From NCBI GenBank assembly GCA_964531095.1, contig CAZHED010000001.1:124001-188000 (forward strand): a stretch of DNA of 64,000 nt, in the 5' to 3' direction. Under the pieces are notes generated by a model. That model saw only the letters and a program-made list of their open reading frames with translations, made no database searches and had not been told where the DNA came from. Source of the DNA: Palsa-1150 sp964531095. Its GTDB lineage: Bacteria > Myxococcota_A > Polyangia > Polyangiales > Polyangiaceae. Every line of letters starts with the position of its first letter. The stretch's first letter is position 1. Shown piece after piece: positions 53,407 to 62,158 of the stretch. The position numbers and the translations under genes were made by a program.

Positions 53407-53826
53407 TCAGCGACCGGCCCCGAGCGATGCCAACGCCGCCCTCACCGCGGCCCGCGCGTATCCGTCCTTGCGGTGCTCTGCCTGCTCCGCGGTCGCACCC
53501 GGGCCGATGATCCCGAGGCCGATGGGCTTGTCGTGCGCCAGCGAGAGATCCATGAGAGCGCTGTGCACGACGTGGCCCATCACCACCCCGTGAAGCGTCT
53601 CTCCTTTTTCGATGTATCCGAGGACGACGACGGCGTGGACGTCGCCACGAGCGATGAGCCGCTTGGCCACCAGAGGCACTTCGTAGCAGCCGGGAACACG
53701 CTCGACGCACGCCACGGATGCGCCCGACCGTGCCGCCTCGTCGACCGCGGCCCGGAGCATCGCGTCGATGAGCGGTGCGTTGAACTCGGCCGTGATGATC
53801 GCGACGCTCGCCGGTGGCTTCTTCAT
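53407..53826 (-). CDS. ribH: 6,7-dimethyl-8-ribityllumazine synthase RibH
   Basis: 139 residues. RibH condenses 5-amino-6-ribitylamino-uracil with dihydroxybutanone phosphate, the last-but-one step of riboflavin synthesis. VPGCYEVPLVAKRL, LGYIEKGETLHGVVMGHVVH and GIIGPGATAEQAEHRKDGYA match its substrate and phosphate-binding loops. It stands alone between two Hsp70 genes on the opposite strand; no other rib gene is nearby and no FMN riboswitch was recognised upstream. Confidence 0.92.
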   Translation of the reverse strand: MKKPPASVAIITAEFNAPLIDAMLRAAVDEAARSGASVACVERVPGCYEVPLVAKRLIARGDVHAVVVLGYIEKGETLHGVVMGHVVHSALMDLSLAHDKPIGLGIIGPGATAEQAEHRKDGYARAAVRAALASLGAGR

Positions 53827-53904
53827 GGCGCGTGGGTCTCCGCGTTTCTACCGTTTGGCCGCGCGATGATACTCGCCCCGGCGTGCTAAGCGACCCCGCA
53901 CACC

Positions 53905-56649
53905 ATGGCCGCGCGTTTCGCCGTCGGCATCGACCTCGGCACGACGAACACGGTGGTCGCGTGGGCGCCGATCGACGGCGAAGCGGGCGGCGCGCACGAT
54001 CGCTCCGCCGCGAAGGCGCGCGTCTTCGACGTGCCGCAGCTCGTCGCCCAGGGCGAAGTGGGCAAGCGGGCGCTCTTTCCGTCGGCCCTTTACGCGCCGC
54101 TCGAGCAAGAGCTCCTTCAGGACCCGTTCGGCGACGCACCATGGATCCTCGGCGAGCACGCCCGGCGTCGCGGAGCCGAGGTGCCGGGACGACTGGTCGC
54201 CTCGAGCAAGAGCTGGCTCGTTCACGCGGACGTGGATCGCACCGCGCCGATCCTGCCTTGGGGGGCCAGCGACGACGTGCCCAAGCTCTCGCCGGTCGCG
54301 GCCGCGGCGCGACTCATCGCCCACATCCGCCGCTCATGGGACGCGGAGCACGCGGCCGCGCCGCTCGCCGAGCAAGAGATCGTCCTGACTGTGCCCGCGT
54401 CGTTCGACGAGGTCGCCCGCGAGCTGACGGTCGATGCCGCGCGTCGCGCCGGGATCGCGCCCAAGCTCCTCGAAGAGCCGCAGGCGGCGTTCTACGACTG
54501 GCTCTCCGGCCGGGACGAGCTTTCTCGTCTTCTCGACGCGGTCGGGGGCGAGGCGCTCGTCCTCGTGGTGGACGTGGGTGGCGGAACGACGGATCTGTCG
54601 CTGATGCGCGTGTCGAGCGTCGATCGCGTCGACCGCGTGGCGGTCGGTCCACACGTGCTCCTCGGCGGAGACAACATGGACCTGGCGCTCGCTCACGCGT
54701 GCGAGCCGAGGCTGGTGGACCCCGGCCACAAGCTCGACGCGGCGCGCTTCGCACAGCTCGTGGCGGCGTGCCGGGGCGCGAAAGAAGTGCTCCTCGGCGG
54801 CTCGCCGCCCGATGACGCGCCTGTCACGGTCCTTGGAAGCGGTGCGAGCCTCGTCGGGGCGGCGCGTGCGACGCGCCTGACGCGCGAAGAGACCGAGCGC
54901 ATCGTGCTCGAGGGGTTTTTGCCGATGGTCCCCACCGACGCAAAGCCGCAACGCGCGCGCGGCGGCCTCGTCGCCTTCGGCTTGCCCTACGAGCGCGATG
55001 TGGCGATCACGCGCCACGTCGCGGCGTTTCTCGCGAGGCACCTGCCGGCGGGCACCACGCCGAACGCCGCGTTGCTCAACGGCGGCGTGTTCCGCGCCGC
55101 ACGCATCGCCGAGCGTCTGATCGCGGCGCTCACGGAGTGGCGTGGCGGCCTGGGTGGTCCGGTGCATCGCCTGGCCGACGCGGACCCCGATCTCGCGGTA
55201 GCCCGGGGCGCCGTCGCGTACGCGCTCGCACGCCGCGGGCAGGGCGTTCGCATCGGGGGGGGCACGAGCCGCGGCTACTTCGTCCGGATCGCGGGAGACG
55301 AGCGGGCGCGGGCCGTCTGCGTGGTGCCGCGCGGGGCCGAGGAAGGCACGGCCTACGTCGCACGAGGGAGGACGTTTGCGCTCGCCGTCGACCGGCCCGT
55401 GCGCTTCGACCTCTTGGCGAGCGACGCCGCCGACGAACGCGCCGGCGACGTGGTGGACGTCGACGAAGAGCGCTTCGAGCGCCTGCCGCCCCTCGCCGCG
55501 ACGATCGCCGCGCGGCGCGAGGGAACGTCGTCGGCGGTCCCGGAGGGCGACGTCCGGGTTTCTCTCGAAGGGGAGCTCACCCCGGTCGGAACGCTCGACC
55601 TCGCGTGCGTCGAAGTGGACGGGTCGCCCGCGCGGCGGTTCCGGCTCGCCTTTCAGCTCCGGGAAGGAGCCGCGCCCGCAGTCGTGCCGAGTCGCCCCGC
55701 GTCTCTCTCGCCGCGACGCCTCGACCGGGCGCTCGACCTCATCGGTCGCGCCTTCGGCAAGGCCCGCGCGGACGCGAGCGGCCGCGAGGCCAAAGATCTG
55801 TTGCGCGACCTCGAGCGAACCATCGGAGAGCGCGCCCAGTGGACGACGGAGACCAACCGCGCGCTCTTCGACGCCCTCCTCCCGGAGGCTCGTGCGCGCC
55901 GTCGGTCGCTCGATCACGAGCGCGCCTTCTGGCTGCTCGCGGGGTGGTGCGTCCGCCCGGGCTTCGGGGACCCGCTCGACCCTGCGCGGGTCGCCGCTCT
56001 CGCGCACCTCATCGACGAGCGCCTCGCATTCCCGGGCGAGGCGAGGGGTTGGCAGCAGTTCTGGATCGCGTGGCGCCGGGCGGCGGGCGGGCTCGACGAG
56101 GCGACGCACACCCGAATCCGCGATATGGTCGACGTGTATCTGGCGCCGCCGCAGGCCGGGCGCAAGCGCCCGAAGAAGCCCGCGCTATCGCTCGACGATG
56201 CCCTCGACATGGCATCTTCGCTCGAGCGCGTCGAACCGTCCCGCCGGGTGGAGCTCGGCGGGTGGGTGCTCGATTGCACGTGGACCGACCGCGACCCGCG
56301 TCTCTGGTCGGCGATCGGTCGCATCGGGGCGCGAGTCCCGGCGTTTGCCAGCGTGCACTACGTGGTCGCGCCTCACGCGGCCGAGCGGTGGTTGGATCAC
56401 CTGCTGCGCGAGAAGTGGGAGGCCGTGCCGACCGCACCGCAGGCCGCGATGCGGCTCGCGCGCAGAACGGGCGATCGCGCGCGTGACGTCGCCGATGCCG
56501 TGCGGGGTGAAGTGGAGCGGCGGCTGGTCGCCCTGGGCGCCGACGAGGCATGGGTGCGCGCCGTGCGCGAGGTCGTGGCGGTGGACGAGCGGGAGCGCGC
56601 CGCGTTCTTCGGCGACGCTCTACCCCCTGGCCTACGGCTGGTCGAGTAG
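53905..56649 (+). CDS. Hsp70-family protein with C-terminal DUF3731
   Basis: 914 residues. ATPase domain with VGIDLGTTNTVVAWAPIDGE, VLTVPASFDEVARELTVDAA, LVLVVDVGGGTTDLSLMRVS and LNGGVFRAARIAERLIAALT. The C-terminal 330 residues are helical (ALFDALLPEARARRRSLDHE, WLLAGWCVRPGFGDPLDPAR, GWQQFWIAWRRAAGG) and match DUF3731, found only with this kind of Hsp70. Partner of the shorter Hsp70 at 51387 and DUF2760. Substrates and co-chaperones unknown; no J-domain protein or GrpE adjoins. Confidence 0.92.
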   Translation: MAARFAVGIDLGTTNTVVAWAPIDGEAGGAHDRSAAKARVFDVPQLVAQGEVGKRALFPSALYAPLEQELLQDPFGDAPWILGEHARRRGAEVPGRLVASSKSWLVHADVDRTAPILPWGASDDVPKLSPVAAAARLIAHIRRSWDAEHAAAPLAEQEIVLTVPASFDEVARELTVDAARRAGIAPKLLEEPQAAFYDWLSGRDELSRLLDAVGGEALVLVVDVGGGTTDLSLMRVSSVDRVDRVAVGPHVLLGGDNMDLALAHACEPRLVDPGHKLDAARFAQLVAACRGAKEVLLGGSPPDDAPVTVLGSGASLVGAARATRLTREETERIVLEGFLPMVPTDAKPQRARGGLVAFGLPYERDVAITRHVAAFLARHLPAGTTPNAALLNGGVFRAARIAERLIAALTEWRGGLGGPVHRLADADPDLAVARGAVAYALARRGQGVRIGGGTSRGYFVRIAGDERARAVCVVPRGAEEGTAYVARGRTFALAVDRPVRFDLLASDAADERAGDVVDVDEERFERLPPLAATIAARREGTSSAVPEGDVRVSLEGELTPVGTLDLACVEVDGSPARRFRLAFQLREGAAPAVVPSRPASLSPRRLDRALDLIGRAFGKARADASGREAKDLLRDLERTIGERAQWTTETNRALFDALLPEARARRRSLDHERAFWLLAGWCVRPGFGDPLDPARVAALAHLIDERLAFPGEARGWQQFWIAWRRAAGGLDEATHTRIRDMVDVYLAPPQAGRKRPKKPALSLDDALDMASSLERVEPSRRVELGGWVLDCTWTDRDPRLWSAIGRIGARVPAFASVHYVVAPHAAERWLDHLLREKWEAVPTAPQAAMRLARRTGDRARDVADAVRGEVERRLVALGADEAWVRAVREVVAVDERERAAFFGDALPPGLRLVE

Positions 56650-56686
56650 CGTCCAGGCCGACCCGCGCGTGCCGGGAGGCTCCACT

Positions 56687-57214
56687 CTAGTTGCCGCACA
56701 CCCCGAAGCCCTGACCCTGTGGAAGGCCGACGTCTTGGAGCTTTCCGCTGTCCGTCGAGCACGCTTTGTTGCCCGGGCACGCGGGGGCGGCCGGATCGCA
56801 CAAGCGCGTGCCCACGGCGCACGCGGTGTTGCAGGTCGCGAGAAAAACCGAACCGCCGCACATGGGATCGGCCACGGAACGGATGCAGCAGACGGGCTGG
56901 GCCGCGGGGCAGTTGCCATCGCTGGCGCAAGCGAGCCGCGTTACGCAGCCGCACCCTCCTGGGCTGTCGGCGCACGAAATCCCCGTGTTGACGCCCGTGC
57001 AGCAGATCGGCTTGGTGTCGCACTTCATCGCAGGCCCGCAAAAGACAGTGCTCGTCATCACGGGGCCGTCCGGCGCGCCGGGCCCGCTTTCCTGCCCGAC
57101 GTCCAGCGCGGCGTCCGGCGTCGGGCCGCCGCCCAGAACGAAGGCGTTTCCCCCGCACGCGGCGACGAGGCCCAACGCGCCTATCCATGTCCAAGCCCGC
57201 GACCATCTCGCCAT
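56687..57214 (-). CDS. Cys-rich exported lipoprotein
   Basis: 175 residues. Lipobox LVAAC with Cys20, then a 35-residue Asp/Pro/Gly spacer. The mature domain has 14 or more cysteines (VFCGPAMKCDTKPICCTG, CGCVTRLACASDGNCP, VCCIRSVADPMCGG, CNTACAVGTRLCDPAAPACP), a disulfide-rich pattern common among Polyangia lipoproteins of unknown function. Convergent with the large Hsp70 gene. Confidence 0.72.
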   Translation of the reverse strand: MARWSRAWTWIGALGLVAACGGNAFVLGGGPTPDAALDVGQESGPGAPDGPVMTSTVFCGPAMKCDTKPICCTGVNTGISCADSPGGCGCVTRLACASDGNCPAAQPVCCIRSVADPMCGGSVFLATCNTACAVGTRLCDPAAPACPGNKACSTDSGKLQDVGLPQGQGFGVCGN

Positions 57215-57343
57215 TTCACGCTCTCCGCAGGAAAGCCCAATCTACAACGCCAGGCGAGCAAGCGCTGCATGGAGATCGGCCCCCACCCGCGTCGGCCCCA
57301 CACGAACGGTGAACGGATTGCGCCTCGCCCGCGGCCTGTCCCT

Positions 57344-57883
57344 CTACGCGCGCCGCTCGAAGACGAGTAGCGGGCCCATCGTCTCGTGCTCCCGCACGCC
57401 GACTCTGCGCATTCCCACTTTCTCGATGACCCGGAGTGAGGCGCGATGCCAACCGAACGTAACGGCCTGCACCGCTCGCACGTCGGCCTGCGAGAGGGCC
57501 CACCGGACGCACGCCGCCACGGCTTCCGTCGCGTAGCCTTGCCCCTGCGAAGCCTCTTCCACTCCGTACGCGATTTCGGCGATTCCGTCGTCGCCGGGCT
57601 TGCCGTGAAAGATGACGCTGCCGAGCACGCGTGAGTCCCGCTCGCCCCGCTCGCCCCGCGCGATGAGCACACGACCTCCCCAGAGGCATGCGTCGGGGTT
57701 CGCGCGTATCGCATGGAGCGAAGCGCTGAACGCGCGCTCGACGAGCTCGCGGTTGGGCCACCGCTCCGGCATGCGGGCGCCGACGAGCGCCTCGGCGTCC
57801 TCGCGGCGACCGTCGATCACCGCCTCGACGATCCCGAGCGTGAGCGATACGAGCTTGAGCCTCGGCGTTTCCAGAAGCGACAT
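57344..57883 (-). CDS. GNAT-family N-acetyltransferase (RimJ/RimL-like)
   Basis: 179 residues from ATG 57883 (ATG 57901 adds six). LLETPRLKLVSLTLGIVEAV, VLGSVIFHGKPGDDGIAEIA, YGVEEASQGQGYATEAVAAC (acetyl-CoA loop QGQGYA) and FGWHRASLRVIEKVGMRRVG are the RimJ-type GNAT pattern. It acetylates an amine, possibly a ribosomal protein or small molecule. Nothing nearby identifies the substrate. Confidence 0.88.
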   Translation of the reverse strand: MSLLETPRLKLVSLTLGIVEAVIDGRREDAEALVGARMPERWPNRELVERAFSASLHAIRANPDACLWGGRVLIARGERGERDSRVLGSVIFHGKPGDDGIAEIAYGVEEASQGQGYATEAVAACVRWALSQADVRAVQAVTFGWHRASLRVIEKVGMRRVGVREHETMGPLLVFERRA

Positions 57884-58060
57884 GTCTTGCCCCGTGCGCA
57901 CCGGTGAATCGTTTCCCGTGCCGGGCGCCCGCGGTCAAGACCCGGCATGCCGCTGCAATTGGACAATTTCAATGGGATGACTCAGCGGCGAAATTCGCTC
58001 GCTCGACCGTTTGCGCCATGTTAACTCAACCGAAGTGGGGGAGTGACCGTAGGAGCGTCG

Positions 58061-58783
58061 ATGCGGCTTCATGTTTCCTCGTACTTGGCTGGGGTAGCCC
58101 TTCTCGTGGGGATCGGTTCCGGATGCAGCTCGCCCTGGGACTACGTGGGCCCGTGGGATGGCGGCGCGATCGACCCCAGCGCCGACGACAGCGGCATCGA
58201 ACCGAGTGGCTCGAGCTCGAGCAGCGGCGGTTCGAGCGGCAGCGATCTCCTGAGCAACCAGGGGGGCAATGGCTTCGGGAGCAACAGCAGCTCGAGTTCG
58301 AGCGGCGGATCGAGCTCGGGAATTGCGGCTTTCGGCAGTAGCAGCTCGAGCGGCGGGAGCAGCAGTAGCAGCTCGAGCTCGAGTGGCGGGAGCAGCTCCG
58401 GCATGCGCGGCGGAAGCTCCAGCAGCGGAAGCTCCAGCAGCAGCGGCGGGTCGTCGTCCGGCAGCGGAAGCGGCGGGACGATGAGCTGCCCGCCCCTTGT
58501 GGGCGCGGCGCCGACGTGGTCTTCGATCTGGACCAAGGACGGTTTTTCGACGACTTGCCACGGCTGCCATGGCTCTGCGAGCAGCGCCTCGGCCGGATAC
58601 ACGTGGCTCAAGGGGCAGCAAAAGGGCGTCATCATCAACGGCACCCAGTCCACCATCGCCGTCGATGGGTCTTCGCCCCTGATGATCTTCGGCGGCAGTA
58701 TGCCCCCGAACGGAAGCGGCATCAGTGCCGCGGCAAGATGCGCACTTATCGAGTGGGTCGCCGCTGGAGCGCTGAACAATTGA
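58061..58783 (+). CDS. Ser/Gly-linker lipoprotein with cytochrome c-like domain
   Basis: 240 residues from ATG 58061 (AGGAG 6 bases upstream). Lipoprotein-like signal ending near Cys22 (weak lipobox GSGC). Residues 50-140 are Ser/Gly runs. The C-terminal ~90 residues have a haem-binding motif Cys166-His-Gly-Cys169-His170, a possible distal ligand Met214 in FGGSMPPNGSG, and a closing helix (CALIEWVAAGALNN) as in class I cytochrome c domains. The following TPR/OMP gene starts 40 bases after. Confidence 0.82.
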   Translation: MRLHVSSYLAGVALLVGIGSGCSSPWDYVGPWDGGAIDPSADDSGIEPSGSSSSSGGSSGSDLLSNQGGNGFGSNSSSSSSGGSSSGIAAFGSSSSSGGSSSSSSSSSGGSSSGMRGGSSSSGSSSSSGGSSSGSGSGGTMSCPPLVGAAPTWSSIWTKDGFSTTCHGCHGSASSASAGYTWLKGQQKGVIINGTQSTIAVDGSSPLMIFGGSMPPNGSGISAAARCALIEWVAAGALNN

Positions 58784-58823
58784 TCGAAGCCTTCGGGCAG
58801 CGACAGAGGGACGCGTCCACCGA

Positions 58824-60584
58824 ATGAGCCGATCCGCCAAGATCGCGGGCGCCCTTGCCTTGCTGTTCGCGGTGTGGCTCACCCCCCGCGCCGCGTGGGC
58901 CGACCCGCACACCGAGGGCGTGGCCAAAGAGGCCATGGACAAGGCGGCGAGCGACTACGCGGCCGCGAGCTACGCCAGCGCGGCCGCCGAGCTGAAAAAG
59001 GCGGTGCAAGCGTGCGGGGCAAAGAACTGCCGGGCGCAGACGAGGGGGGCGCTTCTTCGCGACCTGGGTGCGATGGAGTTTCGCTCCGGAGACAAAGACT
59101 CCGCCGGCAAGTCGTGGAACGACGCGCTCGCGATCGATTCGACGCTGACGCTGAATCCGGCCTACGACGCGTCGGATGTGGGCGCCGCGTGGGAGGACGC
59201 GAGAGCCGCCGCCGGGCTTCCGGCAGGCCCGGTTTCCACGAAACCGCCGCCGGGTGGGGCGGCCGCATCGGCTCCTCCCCCGGCAGGGGGAGCCGCCCAC
59301 GCTGCTGCTCCTGTGGCGGCTAACGCGGGGCCCGCCGCCGCCCCCGCTCCGCCTCCGGGCCCTGCGCTGCCTCCCGTCCCGCCCGCCGACCAACCGTCGG
59401 GCGGCGACTTCGACCACGACCCGGCGATCGAACAAAAAGAGGACACCCCGTTACCGATTCACGTCGAGTACGGGGGCAACGCGAAGCTCGCGCAGGTCGT
59501 GATCAAGTACAAGGGAGCGCAGATGCGCGACTGGGCGCGCGTCGAGCTCAAGAACGTCGGGGGCAACAACTACGAGGGGCTCATTCCGTGCGCCGACGTC
59601 ACGCGCGGCATGATGCGTTACTGGATTCAGGGCTTCGACAAGACCGGCGACCCGGCCGCGGCGACCGGCGACCCGAAGCACCCCTTTTACGTCGCGATTC
59701 GCGACAAGATCACGAGCGAGCCGCCGCGTCTCCCCGGCAAAGAAGCGCCTCGTTCCTGCGAAGAGACCGACTGCCCGCCGGGCTTGCCCGGATGCAAGAG
59801 AAAAGGAGCGGTCGGGCCCGGCGACGCGACGCCCGAGGGAGGCGCCGGGACGGACGAAACAGAGGCCAGCGACGCCAAGAAGCCGGCGAAGGCCGGCCCT
59901 GGCTACGCGCGCCTGTGGTTCGGCCTGTCGTTCGCGATCGACTTCGTTTTCCTTCCGGGTACCGCCGACGTTTGCAGGCGGGACCCGAACACCGGGAGCC
60001 CGGCGAACTCGGCGGGCTATTATTGCTACGACTCGGTCGCGGGCGCCGATTTCCCGACCAAAGTCGTCAACGCTGCCTTTGCCAAGGGCCTTTCCGGAAC
60101 GACCTCGGACGCGCTCGAGGCGGGCGACATCCGCGTCCTTCTCGCGTTCGACTACGCGATGAACCCGAGCCTGCTTCTCGGCGGGCGCCTCGGGTACGTG
60201 GCGAACTCGTACCCCGGCAAGAGCGCGGTCAACCAGGGGCACGCGTTCCTCGCGCCGCTCCACATCGAAGCGCGCGCCACGTATTTGCTCGGACCCGCCC
60301 CACTCACCCATTCCGGTCTCGCGCCGATGGGCTTCGCCGGCCTCGGGTTGTCCGAGTTCGACGGCCACGAGTCGTCGGCCGTGAAGTTCACCAACGCGCT
60401 GCCGCAAACGGTCGATGTCTGGTTGACCGACGCGCCATTCTTCATCGTGCTTGGCGGCGGCGCCCGCTACCAGTTCTCGCCGCGCGCGGCTCTGACCGGT
60501 GCGCTGCGGCTGAACGTCGTCATCGGCGGAAATGGGCTGATGCCCACGTTCGGGCCCGAGATTGGCGTGCTGTACGGGTTTTGA
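58824..60584 (+). CDS. TPR/Pro-rich outer-membrane protein
   Basis: 586 residues. Signal peptide (IAGALALLFAVWLTPRAAWA), a TPR-like helical pair (about 27-115: YAAASYASAAAELKKAVQAC, AMEFRSGDKDSAGKSWNDAL), a Pro/Ala-rich linker (130-190), an immunoglobulin-like strand region (YGGNAKLAQVVIKYKG, then WARVELKNVGGNNYEGLIPC), a Cys pair segment, and a C-terminal barrel ending PEIGVLYGF with the aromatic terminus of outer-membrane proteins. No specific family; typical of Polyangia. The cytochrome-like lipoprotein precedes it. Confidence 0.75.
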   Translation: MSRSAKIAGALALLFAVWLTPRAAWADPHTEGVAKEAMDKAASDYAAASYASAAAELKKAVQACGAKNCRAQTRGALLRDLGAMEFRSGDKDSAGKSWNDALAIDSTLTLNPAYDASDVGAAWEDARAAAGLPAGPVSTKPPPGGAAASAPPPAGGAAHAAAPVAANAGPAAAPAPPPGPALPPVPPADQPSGGDFDHDPAIEQKEDTPLPIHVEYGGNAKLAQVVIKYKGAQMRDWARVELKNVGGNNYEGLIPCADVTRGMMRYWIQGFDKTGDPAAATGDPKHPFYVAIRDKITSEPPRLPGKEAPRSCEETDCPPGLPGCKRKGAVGPGDATPEGGAGTDETEASDAKKPAKAGPGYARLWFGLSFAIDFVFLPGTADVCRRDPNTGSPANSAGYYCYDSVAGADFPTKVVNAAFAKGLSGTTSDALEAGDIRVLLAFDYAMNPSLLLGGRLGYVANSYPGKSAVNQGHAFLAPLHIEARATYLLGPAPLTHSGLAPMGFAGLGLSEFDGHESSAVKFTNALPQTVDVWLTDAPFFIVLGGGARYQFSPRAALTGALRLNVVIGGNGLMPTFGPEIGVLYGF

Positions 60585-60632
60585 TTCGTGACGGATTGGC
60601 CGCGTAGCGGGCCCTGCTGATTTTGATCAGTC

Positions 60633-60661
60633 TTGACCCGTTCGGGTGAGCAAGCTCTATT
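60633..60661 (+). promoter_or_regulatory. Sigma-70-like promoter of the transhydrogenase operon
   Basis: -35 TTGACC (60633-60638), 17-base spacer, -10 TCTATT (60656-60661). The predicted start of transcription is about 60668, only a few bases before the ATG at 60672, and no Shine-Dalgarno precedes that ATG, so the message may be nearly leaderless. Confidence 0.5.
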
Positions 60662-60671
60662 GCGCCGCCCG

Positions 60672-61835
60672 ATGAGGATTGCAGTTCGTAAGGAGAGGCC
60701 GGCGGGCGAGCGCCGTGTGGCGATCGTCCCCGACTCGGTGAAGCGGCTGGCGGCAAAACGGATCGACGTATCGGTCGAGGCGGGAGCCGGATCGCGCGCC
60801 TACGCGAGCGACGAGGAGTATGCGGCCATGGGGGCGCGCGTGGACGCGTCGCCCGAGGCGCTCCTCGCCGACGCCGACGTTGTGGTGCAGATCCGGCAGC
60901 CGAGCGTCGACGACATCCGCCACCTGAAAGAGGGAAGCGGTCTCGTGTCGCTTCTCTACCCGCTCTCGAACGGCGATCTCGTTCGGGCGCTGGCGCATCG
61001 CAAGATCACGGCGATCGCCGTCGACATGATCCCGCGCACGACCGTTGCGCAGATGATGGACGTCCTGTCGTCGCAGGCGACCGCCGCCGGCTACGAGGCG
61101 GTGCTGATCGCGGCGGCGGCGCTGCCGCGGTTCTTCCCGATGCTCATGACGGCGGCCGGGACGATCGCGCCGGCGCGCGTGCTCGTGCTCGGCGCGGGCG
61201 TGGCCGGCCTCCAGGCGATCGGCACGGCGCGGCGCCTGGGCGCAGTGGTCGAGGCGTTCGATGTTCGAAAAGTGGTCAAAGAGCAGGTCGAGAGCCTGGG
61301 GGCGAAGTTCGTCGAGGTCGGGACGCAGGAGGACGCGCAGACCGCCGGCGGGTACGCGCGGGAGCTGAGCGAGGAGGGAAAACGAGCGCAGGCCGAGGCC
61401 ATTGCGCGACACGTGGCGAAGGCGGACGTCGTCATCTGCACCGCGCTCATCCCCGGGCGGCGCGCGCCGACCTTGGTGACCGCCGACATGGTGCGATCGA
61501 TGCGCGCGGGCAGTGTCATCGTCGATCTCGCGGCCGAGCAACAGGGCAACTGCGAGCTGTGCCGTCCGGACGAGACCGTGGTCGAGCACGGCGTCACGAT
61601 CATCGGCGCGACCGACTTGACCAGCCGGATGTGCGCGCACGCAAGCCAGATGTACTCGAGAAACATGGAGAAGCTCTTGCTGTACGTAGCCAAAGACGGC
61701 GTGTGGAAGCTCGATTTCAACGACGAGATCGTCGCCGGCAGTGTAGTTACGCACGCTGGCGAGATCGTCCACCCGAAGCTCCGGGCCTCGGCGGGGGCGG
61801 CGGTCGAAGTCCGCGCGGCGGGGGCGGGGCAATGA
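60672..61835 (+). CDS. pntAA: NAD(P) transhydrogenase alpha subunit, part 1
   Basis: 387 residues. Start is ATG 60672 (MRIAVRKERPAGERRVAIVP, the family's N-terminus). NAD-binding domain I: PARVLVLGAGVAGLQAIGTA with the GAGVAG loop, DVICTALIPGRRAPTLVT and GSVIVDLAAEQQGNC. Domains I of proton-translocating transhydrogenases transfer hydride from NADH to NADP+ using the proton gradient, supplying NADPH. The stop overlaps the next ATG (ATGA). In this three-gene form the alpha subunit is split. Confidence 0.95.
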   Translation: MRIAVRKERPAGERRVAIVPDSVKRLAAKRIDVSVEAGAGSRAYASDEEYAAMGARVDASPEALLADADVVVQIRQPSVDDIRHLKEGSGLVSLLYPLSNGDLVRALAHRKITAIAVDMIPRTTVAQMMDVLSSQATAAGYEAVLIAAAALPRFFPMLMTAAGTIAPARVLVLGAGVAGLQAIGTARRLGAVVEAFDVRKVVKEQVESLGAKFVEVGTQEDAQTAGGYARELSEEGKRAQAEAIARHVAKADVVICTALIPGRRAPTLVTADMVRSMRAGSVIVDLAAEQQGNCELCRPDETVVEHGVTIIGATDLTSRMCAHASQMYSRNMEKLLLYVAKDGVWKLDFNDEIVAGSVVTHAGEIVHPKLRASAGAAVEVRAAGAGQ

Positions 61836-62158
61836 GCGGCGAGTGGGTGTTCAACCTGTACGTGTTCGTCCTGGCGACGTTCGTCGGCTACCAGGTGATC
61901 GCGCGCGTGCCTCCGCTCTTGCACACACCGCTGATGAGCGGCACCAACGCGATTAGCGGCATCTCCCTCGTCGCATCGCTGATCGCCGCCGGCTCGCACC
62001 ACCAGCTGAGCCAGATTCTCGGCTTTGTCGCAGTGACGTGCGCGAGCATCAACGTGGTCGGCGGGTTTCTCATCACCGACCGCATGCTGCGGATGTTCCG
62101 CAAGAAGCCGGCGGTCTCCGAGGCAACGGCGCCCGTGCGAAAGGCGCAAACGTCGTGA
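61832..62158 (+). CDS. pntAB: NAD(P) transhydrogenase alpha subunit, part 2 (membrane)
   Basis: 108 residues, three or four membrane helices: FNLYVFVLATFVGYQVIARV, PLMSGTNAISGISLVASLIA and ILGFVAVTCASINVVGGFLI. The TPLMSGTNAISGI segment is the family's hallmark. It forms part of the proton channel (domain II) with PntB. Its ATG overlaps pntAA and its stop overlaps the GTG of pntB, so the three are co-translated. Confidence 0.95.
   Translation: MSGEWVFNLYVFVLATFVGYQVIARVPPLLHTPLMSGTNAISGISLVASLIAAGSHHQLSQILGFVAVTCASINVVGGFLITDRMLRMFRKKPAVSEATAPVRKAQTS

Noticed and set aside
58061..58500. Ser/Gly tracts considered as a DNA repeat or CRISPR-like array
   Set aside because: Units are irregular AGC/GGC codon runs within a coding linker, without spacers.
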